Origin: Dyella jiangningensis
Lineage (GTDB): Bacteria > Pseudomonadota > Gammaproteobacteria > Xanthomonadales > Rhodanobacteraceae
Length of the DNA stretch: 64,000 nt
Reading direction: 5' to 3'
NCBI GenBank assembly: GCA_000632805.1
Contig: CP007444.1
Span: 5,134,772-5,198,771 of the forward strand
Part shown: positions 10,050 through 21,047 of the stretch, piece after piece
How positions within the stretch are numbered: the stretch's first letter is position 1
Layout of the letters: each line of letters opens with the position of its first letter
Position numbers and translations under genes: made by a program
Notes under the pieces: model-generated
Told to the model about the DNA's origin: nothing
The model's input: the letters and a program-made list of their open reading frames with translations, nothing else
Databases searched by the model: none

Positions 10050-10525
10050 ACACGATACGAAGCGCATGGCGAGAGCCCATGGTGTGGATGCTGGTGGGCT
10101 TGCCGCTGGCCTCGGTCGCCATCGGCTTCGCGCTGCTGTTTGCCGCCGTCCATCCGGGGCGCGAGGACATGGAAACGGTCGGGCGGGTCACCAAGGTAGG
10201 CAAGCTGCTTGTATCCGCTGAGGCTGCGCATTCGCCGGCCGAGGTGTCTACTGAAGGCGTGGTGCTGCGTACCAAGGGCGACACGGTCGAGGTGTTGCCG
10301 ATGGATGGAGACTTTCCACGTGGCGGCAAGCTGACCCTGACTCTGTCCGATTCGTCGGGAGAACAGCGTATCGTGCATCTTTCGCCGAGTGAGCTGGGTT
10401 GGCGTGGTGTCGGATCGCTGGATCGCGATCGCGACTGGACGGTACAGCTGGCGTCCGATAGCGGCGCGTGGCTGATGCATGGACGCTGGGCGCCGCAGGT
10501 TCGTTCCGTCCGATTGATGCCCTGA
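10046..10525 (+). CDS. fixH: FixH/CcoH-family cbb3 assembly protein
   Basis: A 159-residue bitopic membrane protein: one N-terminal helix (about 11-33) and a periplasmic domain rich in beta strand. FixH/CcoH proteins contact CcoN and the copper ATPase in cbb3 assembly. The WREPMVWMLVGLPLASV start and the position between ccoG and ccoI fit the family; internal sequence is poorly conserved, so the name depends partly on context. It overlaps ccoG by four bases. Confidence 0.85.
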
Positions 10526-10527
10526 TC

Positions 10528-12936
10528 GTGGATTGCGTGGTCGACGCCATCAGCCAGGTCGGAGTTGAGACCTGTTACCACTGCGGCGAAGCCTTGCCGG
10601 CGTCGCCCGTATTGCTGGATGTCGATGGCAACATCAAGGGCTTCTGCTGCGAAGGTTGCCTCGCGGCGGCGCAATGGATCCGTTCGTCCGACCTCGGTGA
10701 CTACTACCGGTTGCGCAGCATCGCCGGTGCGCGGGTCGATGTGGAATTGCCCGATCTGGGCGTGTGGGATCGTGACGATGTACTGGCAGATCACGCGTTT
10801 CCCGTGACCGGAGGCCTGGAGATCACCCTGCTCACGGATGGCATGCGGTGTGCGGCGTGTGCCTGGCTGATCGATCGTGCCCTGCAGCGTGTAGATGGCG
10901 TGTTGGATGTTGGTGCCAATGCGGTGACGGGGCGTATTCGCATCGCGTGGGATCCTGCGGGCGTGGCGCTGTCGTCAGTGCTGGAGCGGCTGGCTCTTCT
11001 TGGTTACCGACCGTATCTGGCCAGCGGAGCGATGCAGGAGCGCGAGAAGCTGGCCGAGCGTCGGCGCTGGCTGCTGAGATTGGGCATCGCAGGGCTCGGC
11101 GCCATGCAGACCATGATGCTCTCCGAGGCGCTCTATCTCGACTTCAATCATCACATGGCGCTGTACACCCGGGATTTCTTCCGCTGGGTGACGTTCCTCG
11201 TTTGTACGCCGGTCGTGTTCTATTCCGGCTGGCCCTTCCTGCTTGGTGCGTGGCGAGAATGGCGCGAGCGCCATCCGGGCATGGATACGCTGGTGGCGGG
11301 GTCAACCTTGCTGGCCTATCTGGCGAGTGCCGTGGAGACGGTGCGCGGCGGCGCGCATGTCTGGTACGACGCGGCGGCGATGTTCGTGTTTCTGCTCTTG
11401 TGTGCGCGCATGCTGGAACAGCGTGCGCGTCGCATCGCGAGCTCGCAGGTGGACGCGTTGGCGCGGGCACGCCCGGCATTGGCAGTGCGCGAGCGGCCCG
11501 ATGGCACGCGCGAATCCGTCCCTCTGACGGTGCTTCAGATCGGCGACGTTGCATGCATGGCCGCCGGTGAAGCGGTGCCGGCCGACGGCGTACTGCTGGA
11601 CGAGCAGGCGATGTTCGAAGAAGCCCTGCTGACGGGTGAATCGCACCCCGTCGCCAAAGCGCAGGGTGCCCAGGTGTTCGCGGGCACGGTTTGCCGGGAA
11701 ACGCCGGCGCGCATTGAGATCACGCGCGTGGGTAGCGCCACGCGGTTGTCGCAGCTTACGCGTCTGGTCGAACAGGCGCAGGCTCATAGGCCGCTGCTTG
11801 CACGTGTGGCGGACCGCGTCGGCACCTGGTTCGTGGTGGCGTTGTTGATCGCGTCCATGGCGGTTTTCATTGGCTGGCGCATCCACGAACCGTCGCGCGC
11901 ATTCGAAGTGACGCTGTCGCTGCTGGTCATCAGCTGCCCGTGTGCATTGTCGCTCGCCGTGCCTGCGGCGCTGGCGGCGAGCCATGGTGCGCTGGCGCGG
12001 TTGGGTGTGCTTTCCCTGCGTGCGGAAGGGCTCGACAGTCTCGCGCGTACGACTGACGTCGTGTTCGACAAGACGGGCACGCTTACGCGGATCGATCCCT
12101 CGATTGGCGAGATAGAGACGTTCGGCGGCATGTCCGCGGATGAAGCCATGGCCATCGCCGCCGCCCTCGAGCGCGACAGTGGCCATCCCATCGCCGCGGC
12201 CTTTGCATCCGTGCTGACCCTACACACGGCGAGTGGCCTGAAGGTGCATGCAGGACAAGGCTTGAGCGGCATGGTAGACGGCGTGGAATGGCGACTGGGT
12301 CGCGGCCCTTTCGCGGCGAACCAAGATGACGATGGTCGGCTGTGGCTCGGTGATGGTTCGAGTGCTGTTGCGCGTTTCTCATTGGAAGAACGCGTGCGCG
12401 CGGATGCCGGCGTCGCGGTGGACGCACTGCGCGGATTGGGCCTGCGCATCCATCTCGCCAGCGGCGACGCTTCCGGCGCCGTGGAACGCCTGACGCGCCA
12501 GCTCGATATCGATGATGCCCACGCTAGGCAGAGCTCCGAGGACAAGCTGGCGCTGGTGCGCAAGCTGCAGGCGGAGGGGTGTGTGGTCGCCATGGTGGGC
12601 GATGGTCTCAATGACGCGCCCGTGCTCGCAGGTGCGGACGTCTCGCTGGCGATGGGTGAGGGTGCGTCACTGGCGCAACGCGCGGCTGACATGGTGCTGA
12701 CCGCGCCGTCGTTGCTGCGCATTCCGGCAGCGGTGCAGCTGGCGCGACGCGCACAACGCATCATTCGCCAGAACTTCGCCTGGGCCGTCGGCTACAACCT
12801 GTTGGCTCTCCCGTTGGCGGTGATGGGGCAGGTCACTCCGTCGCTGGCGGCGCTTGGCATGGCGCTGTCGTCGCTGATGGTCACTGCCAATGCACTTCGC
12901 CTGATGCGTGTATCCGTACCAGAGGCCACTTCATGA
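10528..12936 (+). CDS. ccoI: Copper-translocating P-type ATPase of the cbb3 locus
   Basis: A 802-residue P1B-ATPase that supplies copper for cbb3 oxidase. It has an N-terminal CYHCGE...FCCEGC cysteine cluster (16-44) typical of CcoI, an HMA domain with MRCAACAW (C108, C111), and eight predicted membrane helices. The CPC metal site is C470-P-C472, the phosphorylated aspartate is D514 in DKTGTLT, and the hinge is GDGLNDAP (D692). The GTG at 10528 lies two bases after the fixH stop and is chosen; another GTG at 10537 and one at 10468 inside fixH are alternatives. It overlaps ccoS by four bases. Confidence 0.93.
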   Translation: MDCVVDAISQVGVETCYHCGEALPASPVLLDVDGNIKGFCCEGCLAAAQWIRSSDLGDYYRLRSIAGARVDVELPDLGVWDRDDVLADHAFPVTGGLEITLLTDGMRCAACAWLIDRALQRVDGVLDVGANAVTGRIRIAWDPAGVALSSVLERLALLGYRPYLASGAMQEREKLAERRRWLLRLGIAGLGAMQTMMLSEALYLDFNHHMALYTRDFFRWVTFLVCTPVVFYSGWPFLLGAWREWRERHPGMDTLVAGSTLLAYLASAVETVRGGAHVWYDAAAMFVFLLLCARMLEQRARRIASSQVDALARARPALAVRERPDGTRESVPLTVLQIGDVACMAAGEAVPADGVLLDEQAMFEEALLTGESHPVAKAQGAQVFAGTVCRETPARIEITRVGSATRLSQLTRLVEQAQAHRPLLARVADRVGTWFVVALLIASMAVFIGWRIHEPSRAFEVTLSLLVISCPCALSLAVPAALAASHGALARLGVLSLRAEGLDSLARTTDVVFDKTGTLTRIDPSIGEIETFGGMSADEAMAIAAALERDSGHPIAAAFASVLTLHTASGLKVHAGQGLSGMVDGVEWRLGRGPFAANQDDDGRLWLGDGSSAVARFSLEERVRADAGVAVDALRGLGLRIHLASGDASGAVERLTRQLDIDDAHARQSSEDKLALVRKLQAEGCVVAMVGDGLNDAPVLAGADVSLAMGEGASLAQRAADMVLTAPSLLRIPAAVQLARRAQRIIRQNFAWAVGYNLLALPLAVMGQVTPSLAALGMALSSLMVTANALRLMRVSVPEATS

Positions 12937-13115
12937 TCATTTTGCTGATGCTCATCCCGTTGAGCCTGATGTTGTTGGCAGTCGCCATCGGCTCATTTGT
13001 GTGGGCAGTGCGCAAAGGGCAGTTCGATGACATGGATACGCCCGCCATCGACATCCTGAGTGACGATCGGCCTCTCCCGGATGCCGAGCACAGGGAAGGG
13101 CGTGGCCATGGTTAA
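12933..13115 (+). CDS. ccoS: cbb3 oxidase maturation protein CcoS
   Basis: A 60-residue protein with one N-terminal helix (about 4-26) followed by FVWAVRKGQFDDMDTPA, the conserved FixS/CcoS signature. CcoS is needed for cofactor insertion into CcoN. It overlaps ccoI by four bases and the following membrane gene by eight. Length is normal for the family (50-70 residues). Confidence 0.92.
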   Translation: MIILLMLIPLSLMLLAVAIGSFVWAVRKGQFDDMDTPAIDILSDDRPLPDAEHREGRGHG

Positions 13116-13830
13116 CGCCGCAGCGCTTTCGGCTGTCCTGTTGACCGGCGTGCTCGGTGGCGTGCATTGCGCTGCGATGTGCGGCGGCATTGCCACGGGT
13201 TTCTCAATGTGGTCGCCACGCATGGGTTGGGGCAATGCACTGCAACTCAATTTCGGTCGAGTGACGGGATACGTGTTGGCCGGCGCAGCCGTTGGCGGCG
13301 TGGGTGACGGGGTGTTGCGCCTGTTCGAGTTGGATGCCCTCGCGCTCGCCATGCGTACCGCCGTGGGGCTGGTACTGGTCGTGATGGCATTGCGCCTCTT
13401 GGATCGAAGCGGGCACCTGGGTTTCCTTGCGCAGCCTGGTGCGCGCATCTGGAAATGGCTGCAGCCCCTGCAGCGGCGATTGGTCCCGGCGAATACGCCG
13501 ATGCGCAGGCTGGGGGCGGGCATGGTGTGGGGATGGTTGCCTTGCGGCCTCAGCACCACGGTGCTGGCGGCGGCATGGCTGTCGGCGAGCGCGCGGGATG
13601 GCGCACTGATCATGGCGGCCTTTGGGCTGGGCACCTTGCCCGTGATGTTGCCTTTGACGTGGTCCGGTGCGCGCGTGGGGCGTTGGCTGCAGCGACCGGG
13701 TTTGCGTCGCGGTGCCGCGGTGCTGGTGATGTGCGCCGGCGTGCTCACGCTGTCGGCGCCGTGGCTGATGCACGTGCCGGCGCTGCATGGCGTTTTGGGC
13801 ATGCTGGGCTGCGGCCCGGCAACGGGTTAG
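13108..13830 (+). CDS. TauE/SafE (UreH-like) membrane protein closing the cco operon
   Basis: A 240-residue integral membrane protein with about six helices. GGVHCAAMCGGI near residue 20 and VWGWLPCG near 140 are the cysteine-bearing motifs of the UreH/DsbD-like TauE branch commonly attached to cbb3 loci. Homologues are proposed to act in copper or thiol handling for cytochrome assembly; function here is inferred from context. The ATG at 13108 lies within the ccoS end; an earlier in-frame start at 13060 would lie inside ccoS. It is convergent with ahcY across a shared terminator. Confidence 0.85.
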   Translation: MVNAAALSAVLLTGVLGGVHCAAMCGGIATGFSMWSPRMGWGNALQLNFGRVTGYVLAGAAVGGVGDGVLRLFELDALALAMRTAVGLVLVVMALRLLDRSGHLGFLAQPGARIWKWLQPLQRRLVPANTPMRRLGAGMVWGWLPCGLSTTVLAAAWLSASARDGALIMAAFGLGTLPVMLPLTWSGARVGRWLQRPGLRRGAAVLVMCAGVLTLSAPWLMHVPALHGVLGMLGCGPATG

Positions 13831-13891
13831 GGGAGCGGTCGCGCGCAGGGCACGCTCGATGGGGGCGTGTCCTGCGCGCGATTCGTCTATG

Positions 13892-13922
13892 AAAAAGGGC
13901 CGCCCATGGGCGGCCCTTTCGC
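13892..13922. terminator. Bidirectional terminator between the cco operon and ahcY
   Basis: An 11-bp perfect stem (AAAGGGCCGCC and GGCGGCCCTTT, loop CATG) with an A tract before and T after works for both convergent units. Confidence 0.85.
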
Positions 13923-13944
13923 TTGAAGCAAAGACCGGTGCCAC

Positions 13945-15378
<1,434 letters not shown>

Positions 15379-15422
15379 GGCGTAGCTCCGGGTGTTGCGG
15401 TCAGAAGGCCGCATCGTTGTCC

Positions 15423-15525
15423 GGGCGCCGTTACAGAGGAAATCCGTCGAGCCTGGCCGGAGATCACGGAGGGCACAAGCCTATGTGCCATCGCGCCAGT
15501 GCTCCGGTCGCAGCGCCCCTCGACG
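15423..15525 (-). promoter_or_regulatory. SAH riboswitch in the ahcY leader
   Basis: Read on the minus strand the leader contains CGAGGGGCGCTGCGACCGG, a variable hairpin arm, CCAGGCTCGACGG, and then TAACGGCGCCC shortly before the ahcY start. These are the conserved blocks of the SAH riboswitch: the P1 helix CGAG/CTCG closing GGCGCTGC, and the pseudoknot with AACGGCGC. This RNA class turns on ahcY when SAH accumulates. The downstream edge lies 45 bases from the start codon. Confidence 0.92.
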
Positions 15526-15663
15526 GGACTCTGGAGTATAGCGTCTGGCACCCGCGCATTTGTGCGCCGCCGCGGCCGGCGCCCTGCCGATAGGCAGGCT
15601 TGGCTTCATGCCGCGGGGCCCGCTAAGGTCGCAAGTTCATACGACATGAGGCCCTTCCACGCC

Positions 15664-18171
15664 ATGGAACGCTCGCTCCGACGCCTTGCCCTCGTTGGCT
15701 TTCTGCTCGCCGCCCTGCCGCTGGCGACCTGGGCCGATACGGCTCCTTTCACGACAACCGCAGCGACCGCGGGAGCGACGGGTTATCTGACGCCGCCGGC
15801 ACCCCTGCAGGCGTTGGTTGATGCGCCACGCCCGCCGGCGCTGTCGATCAGCCCGCATCGCGATCTGCTCGCGCTCACCCAGACGCCGGCACTGCCGGGG
15901 ATCGACGTGGTGGCGCAGCCCGAACTGAAGCTGGCAGGCCTGCGCATCCATCCACGCGTTCACGCGCAAAGTCGCTTCTCGTTCGGCAGCGACCTGTGGC
16001 TCATGGACGTCGCCAGCGGCAAGGAAATCCGCTTGCAGGGCCTGCCTCGGCTGCTCTCGATCGCCAGTTCGAGCTGGTCGCCGGACCAGCGCTACCTCGC
16101 CTTCAACCAGGTGGACGCCGCGAAGGGCAGCAACGAGCTCTGGGTCGTCGATGTTGCCGCCCGCACGGCACGGCGCGTTACCTCGCTGTCGCTGAATACG
16201 GTGGCCGGTCGCGGTTATCGCTGGATGCCCGACGGCAAGCAGCTGCTGGTGCAACTGCAGCCCGAAGGGCAGGGTGCACCGCCGGAGGCGAGCACGATCC
16301 CGACGGGCCCGAATACGCAGCAGACGCAAGCCGGCGGTGGCGTGAAAGCCATCCGTACCTATCAGGACATGCTGCGCAACGAGGACGATGCGCGACAGCT
16401 GGAGTACTACCTCCGCTCCCAGTCCGCGCTGGTGGACCTCGACGGCAAGCTCACGCTGCTGGGCGAACCGGCGCTCACGCTGTCGGTCAGCGCATCGCCG
16501 GACGGCCGCTATCTGCTGCGCGAGCGCGTGGAGCGTCCGTTCTCCTATCTCGTACCGCTGGAAAATTTCCCGCACCGCATCGAGGTGCTGGATCGCGACG
16601 GCAAGCTGGTGAAGGAGATCGCGCATCTGCCGCTGGTGGAGGGTTTGCCGACCGGCAACGACGCCGTGCCTGCGGGCGTGCGCGATATCGACTGGCGTGC
16701 GGATGCACCGGCCACGCTGGTGTGGGCCGAAGCACAGGACGGCGGCGATCCGGCGCGAGCGGTCGAAGTTCGCGATCTGGTGCTGATGCAGGCCGCGCCG
16801 TTCGACCAGGCACCGGTGACGCTCGCCAAGCTCGGCAGTCGTTACGCCGGCGCGTACTGGGGTAACGGCAAGCTCGCTCTGATCGACGAGTTCTGGTGGA
16901 AGACGCGCAAAGTGAAGGAGTGGCGCGTGTCGCCGGACCAACCCTCGCAGTCGGCCGCGCTGGTGTACGAAGGTTCGTCGGAAGACCGTTACCACAACCC
17001 CGGCAAACCGGCGACGATGATCGACGAGCGAGGCGAATCGCGGCTGCTCATTGCGGCGGACGGCGACAGCATCTATCGCCTGGGCGAAGGCGCCTCGCCC
17101 GAAGGCGACCGTCCATTCGTGGACAAGGTGAATCTCGCCAACGGACAGGTCACGCGATTGTTCCGCTCGCAGGCGCCGTATTACGAGGCCGCCTTGGTGA
17201 TGTTGGACGACGAAGGAAAGCAGGCGCTGATCTCGCGCGAATCCCCGACGGAACCCACCAACTACTACGTGCGTGACCTCGCTTCCGGCAGCCATGCGCG
17301 CGCACTCACGCACTTCCCGCATCCGCTGCCGCAGCTCAAGGGCGTGAAGAAGGAGCAGATCCGCTACACGCGCAAGGATGGCGTCGAGCTCACCGCCACG
17401 TTGTATCTGCCGCCCAACTACAACCCGAAGAAGGACGGCCCGCGACCGATGCTGATGTGGGCGTATCCGACCGAGTTCAAATCGGCCGATGCCGCGAGCC
17501 AGGTCAGCGATTCGCCGTATCGCTTCAATCGCATCAGCTACTGGGGTCCGCAGGCTTTCCTCGCCATGGGGTATACGGTGCTCGACAACTTCTCGGTGCC
17601 GATCGTCGGCGAGGGCAACAAGGAGCCCAACGACACCTATGTGCCGCAGCTGGTGGCGAGCGCCGAAGCCGCGGTGGATGAAGTGGTGCGCCGTGGCGTG
17701 GCCGACCGCAACCGCATCGCCGTGGGCGGACATTCCTACGGCGCATTCATGACGGCGAACCTGCTGGCGCATACGCGCCTGTTCAAAGCGGGTATCGCGC
17801 GCAGCGGCGCCTATAACCGCACGTTGACGCCGTTCGGCTTCCAGTCGGAGGAGCGCAACTACTGGCAGGCACAGGATGTGTACCAGGCGATGTCACCGTT
17901 CAACTTCGCCGAGAACATCAAGGACGCGTTGCTGATGATCCACGGCGAGCAGGACAACAACTCGGGCACGTTCCCGATCCAGAGCGAGCGACTGTACGCG
18001 GCGATCAAGGGGCTGGGTGGCACGGCGCGATTGGTGATGCTGCCCAACGAAGCCCACGCGTATCGTGCGCGCGAGTCCATCATGCAGATGCTGGCCGAGA
18101 GCAATGCGTGGCTGGAGCGTTACGTGAAGCAGGCCAAGCCTGAAGAGGGCCGTGCCGTCGGTTCGCACTGA
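15664..18171 (+). CDS. S9-family prolyl oligopeptidase-like secreted peptidase
   Basis: A 835-residue exported serine peptidase. A signal peptide (about 1-22, LALVGFLLAALPLATWA) precedes a beta-propeller-type region (about 60-540) with WSPDQRYLAF and SPDGRYLL blades. The alpha/beta hydrolase domain has catalytic S691 in GGHSYGAFM, and the expected acid and histidine near LMIHGEQDNN and LPNEAHAYR. Related Xanthomonadales proteins are annotated as S9 or glutamyl endopeptidases. The ATG at 15664 gives a compact signal sequence; an in-frame ATG at 15646 would add six residues. The upstream region is shared with the divergent ahcY leader. Confidence 0.88.
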   Translation: MERSLRRLALVGFLLAALPLATWADTAPFTTTAATAGATGYLTPPAPLQALVDAPRPPALSISPHRDLLALTQTPALPGIDVVAQPELKLAGLRIHPRVHAQSRFSFGSDLWLMDVASGKEIRLQGLPRLLSIASSSWSPDQRYLAFNQVDAAKGSNELWVVDVAARTARRVTSLSLNTVAGRGYRWMPDGKQLLVQLQPEGQGAPPEASTIPTGPNTQQTQAGGGVKAIRTYQDMLRNEDDARQLEYYLRSQSALVDLDGKLTLLGEPALTLSVSASPDGRYLLRERVERPFSYLVPLENFPHRIEVLDRDGKLVKEIAHLPLVEGLPTGNDAVPAGVRDIDWRADAPATLVWAEAQDGGDPARAVEVRDLVLMQAAPFDQAPVTLAKLGSRYAGAYWGNGKLALIDEFWWKTRKVKEWRVSPDQPSQSAALVYEGSSEDRYHNPGKPATMIDERGESRLLIAADGDSIYRLGEGASPEGDRPFVDKVNLANGQVTRLFRSQAPYYEAALVMLDDEGKQALISRESPTEPTNYYVRDLASGSHARALTHFPHPLPQLKGVKKEQIRYTRKDGVELTATLYLPPNYNPKKDGPRPMLMWAYPTEFKSADAASQVSDSPYRFNRISYWGPQAFLAMGYTVLDNFSVPIVGEGNKEPNDTYVPQLVASAEAAVDEVVRRGVADRNRIAVGGHSYGAFMTANLLAHTRLFKAGIARSGAYNRTLTPFGFQSEERNYWQAQDVYQAMSPFNFAENIKDALLMIHGEQDNNSGTFPIQSERLYAAIKGLGGTARLVMLPNEAHAYRARESIMQMLAESNAWLERYVKQAKPEEGRAVGSH

Positions 18172-18192
18172 ACGGGCGAAATGGTTGCAGTT

Positions 18193-18223
18193 GAAACGGG
18201 GCGCCTGGCGCCCCGTTTTCGTT
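18193..18223 (+). terminator. Terminator after the S9 peptidase gene
   Basis: Stem CGGGGCGCC/GGCGCCCCG with an A run before and TTTTC after, 22 bases past the stop codon. Confidence 0.8.
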
Positions 18224-18312
18224 ACTGCCGGCGGAACGCGTTTTGTGGCGGTGCACAAATCCTCTCCGCTTCGAGTAGTCTTGGACGTCCAGACATCTGC
18301 AACGTGGCATCG

Positions 18313-21018
18313 ATGAACCAGCACCGCAGTCCTGAGTTCGCTCCGCACGACGCACCCCTGCGTGAAGACGTCCGCCGCCTTGGCACCCTGGTCGGCAACA
18401 TGCTGGCCGAACAGATTTCCACCGATTTCCTCGACGAGGTCGAGCGCATCCGCATGGCGGCGATCGAACGGCGGCAGGAAAACCTGCCACTCGATGCGCT
18501 CGCCGGTTTGCTGACAGGCGTGGACACCGCGCATGCCGAGTCGCTGGCTCGCGCCTTCGCGACGTATTTCCAGGCGGTGAACATCGCCGAACGCATCCAT
18601 CGCATCCGCCGCCGCCGCGATTACCAGCGCGAGGGCCGCGCACCCCAACCCGAATCACTGCTGGATGCCTTCACGCGCCTGAAGGCGCAAGGCGTGGAAG
18701 CGGGCGAGCTGCTTGAATGGCTGGAACGGTTGCAGGTCGAGCCGGTTTTCACTGCGCATCCCACCGAAGCGGTGCGGCGCTCGCTGCTGGAGAAGGAACA
18801 ATCGATCGTGCGCGCGCTGGTCGACAACTTCGATCCCACGCGCACGCCGCAGGAACGCAAGGAAGACGACGATCGCATCTTCATGGCGCTGAGCGCCGGC
18901 TGGCAGACGGCCGAGGCGTCGTCGGTCAGTCCCAGCGTGCAGGACGAACACCACCACGTCGGCTTCTATCTCGCCAACCCCATCTATCGCATCGTGCCGG
19001 CGGTGTATGAATCGCTCGCCGATGCGTTGCAGGCGGTGTACGGCGTTGCCGTGCCCATCCCGCGCCTGCTCAGCTTCGCCACCTGGGTGGGCGGCGACAT
19101 GGACGGCAACCCCAACGTGGGCGCGGCCACCATCGCCGACAGCCTCGCCACCCAGCGTTCGCACGTGCTGGAGCATTACATCGAAGACCTGGCAGGCCTC
19201 GCGCGCCTGCTCAGCCAGACCGAGGATCGCGTGGAGGTGGACAGCGCGCTCGCACGGCGGCTGTTCGATTACCGCGTGCGTTATCCCGACGCGGCTGCAC
19301 GGGTTCGCCCCCGTCATGCGGACATGCCGTATCGCAGCCTGCTCACCATCATTGGCGCGCGACTGGATGCAACGCGCGACGACGAACACCCGGAAGCCTA
19401 TACGTCGGTGCGCGAGCTGCTCGACGACCTGCACCTGATCGCGGCGAGCCTGATCGATCATCGCGGCCTGCACGCCGGCGCGTACGCCGTGCGTCGCCTG
19501 ATCTGGCGCGTGCGCACCTTCGGTTTCCATCTGGCGCGCCTGGACGTGCGCCAGGATTCGCGCATGCATGACGATGCGCTTGCGCTGCTGCTCGATGATG
19601 CGGACTGGTCGACGCGCGATGTCGCCGACAAGGCCACGCAGCTGCAGCCGTTCGCCGGCGGTCGGCAGGCGTTCGCGGGGAGCGAGGAAGCGGCGGTGGT
19701 CGCGTTGCATGATGTCTTCGCCACGCTGCGCCAATCGCGCAAGCGTTATGGCGCGGACGCACTGGGGCTCTACATCATCAGCATGGCGCGCTCGGCGGCC
19801 GACGTACTTGCCGTGCTGGCGCTGGCGCGTTACGGCGGACTCGTCGAACAGGGCAAGGTGCCGCTGGACATCGCACCGTTGTTCGAGACGGTGGACGACC
19901 TGGCGAATGCGCCCGACACGCTGCGTGCGCTGCTGGACGATCCGGTGTATCGCGAACATCTCGCCTCGCGCGGTGGGCGCCAGTGGGTGATGCTCGGCTA
20001 CTCCGACAGCGGCAAGGATGGCGGTACGCTGGCCTCGCGATGGGGCTTGCAGCGCGCCCAGGTCGAACTGCTCGAAGTGGCCGCGCAGTTCGACATCCGC
20101 CTGTCGTTTTTTCATGGACGCGGTGGTTCGGCCAGTCGCGGCGGCTCGCGCATCGCGCCCGCGCTCATGTCGTCTCCACGCGGTTCCGTGGCCGGCGTGC
20201 TGCGTGTCACTGAGCAGGGCGAGGTCATCCATCGCAAGTACGGCATCCGAGCACTCGCCTTGCGAAACCTCGAGCAGACCATCGGCGCCGTACTGCGTGC
20301 GTCGTTGCGGCCACGCATCAGCGAGGCGCGCGAGGATGTGTGGCGCGAACGCATGGGCAAGCTGGCAGCGTGTAGCCGGCAACACTATCGCGCCTTCGTC
20401 GACCGCGAAGGCTTCGTTGACTACTTCCGCTCGGCCACGCCTATCGACGTGATCGAACGCATGACGCTCGGTTCACGCCCGTCGCGTCGACGCAGCATGC
20501 GCGGCGTACAGGATCTGCGCGCCATTCCATGGGTGTTCGCATGGACGCAATGCCGTTCGATCCTGCCTGGCTGGTATGGCCTGGGCACCGCGCTCGAGTT
20601 TGGAGCGGCAGAGTACGGCGAGGCCGCGATGATCGAGATGGCCAGCGACTGGCCGTTCTTCGCCAACATGCTCGACGACGTGGCGATGGTGCTGGCCAAG
20701 AGCGATCTCGGTATCGCCGAAGCGTTCTCGCAGTTGGCCGGTCCGCTGCACGAGCCTTTCTTCGGCCTGATCCGCGACGAATTCGAGCGGACGCATCGCT
20801 GGCTGCTGCGCCTGAGGCAAAGCGATAGCCTGCTGCAGCATGAGCCGCGATTGGCCGTGTCGATCGGACTGCGCAATCCCTATGTCGATCCGATGAGTCT
20901 GTTGCAGGTGGATCTGTTGAGGCGCTGGCGCGCGGGCGGCGAAAGCGATGAAGCGCTGCTCACGGCGCTGGTGGCCTGCGTCAATGGTGTATCGCAGGGG
21001 TTGCAGAACACGGGTTGA
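18313..21018 (+). CDS. ppc: Phosphoenolpyruvate carboxylase
   Basis: A 901-residue enzyme that carboxylates PEP to oxaloacetate to replenish the TCA cycle. Family signatures are VEPVFTAHPTEAVRRS, with the catalytic histidine, and FFHGRGGSASRGG near residue 600. A canonical ending, RNPYVDPMSLLQ...QGLQNTG, completes the full-length protein (E. coli 883). The ATG at 18313 gives a normal N-terminus; the frame is open 132 bases further upstream through the terminator of the previous gene, which is not coding. Confidence 0.96.
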   Translation: MNQHRSPEFAPHDAPLREDVRRLGTLVGNMLAEQISTDFLDEVERIRMAAIERRQENLPLDALAGLLTGVDTAHAESLARAFATYFQAVNIAERIHRIRRRRDYQREGRAPQPESLLDAFTRLKAQGVEAGELLEWLERLQVEPVFTAHPTEAVRRSLLEKEQSIVRALVDNFDPTRTPQERKEDDDRIFMALSAGWQTAEASSVSPSVQDEHHHVGFYLANPIYRIVPAVYESLADALQAVYGVAVPIPRLLSFATWVGGDMDGNPNVGAATIADSLATQRSHVLEHYIEDLAGLARLLSQTEDRVEVDSALARRLFDYRVRYPDAAARVRPRHADMPYRSLLTIIGARLDATRDDEHPEAYTSVRELLDDLHLIAASLIDHRGLHAGAYAVRRLIWRVRTFGFHLARLDVRQDSRMHDDALALLLDDADWSTRDVADKATQLQPFAGGRQAFAGSEEAAVVALHDVFATLRQSRKRYGADALGLYIISMARSAADVLAVLALARYGGLVEQGKVPLDIAPLFETVDDLANAPDTLRALLDDPVYREHLASRGGRQWVMLGYSDSGKDGGTLASRWGLQRAQVELLEVAAQFDIRLSFFHGRGGSASRGGSRIAPALMSSPRGSVAGVLRVTEQGEVIHRKYGIRALALRNLEQTIGAVLRASLRPRISEAREDVWRERMGKLAACSRQHYRAFVDREGFVDYFRSATPIDVIERMTLGSRPSRRRSMRGVQDLRAIPWVFAWTQCRSILPGWYGLGTALEFGAAEYGEAAMIEMASDWPFFANMLDDVAMVLAKSDLGIAEAFSQLAGPLHEPFFGLIRDEFERTHRWLLRLRQSDSLLQHEPRLAVSIGLRNPYVDPMSLLQVDLLRRWRAGGESDEALLTALVACVNGVSQGLQNTG

Positions 21019-21025
21019 GCGTCAC

Positions 21026-21047
21026 CGGGTCCCGTGGGCCTTTTTTG
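21026..21047 (+). terminator. Possible ppc terminator
   Basis: A short imperfect stem (GGTCCC-GT-GGGCC) followed by six T, 8 bases past the ppc stop. Weak stem, so only tentative. Confidence 0.4.

Noticed and set aside
15637..17772. Long minus-strand frame over the S9 peptidase
   Set aside because: Low-complexity Arg-rich translation; the + frame has signal peptide and catalytic motifs.
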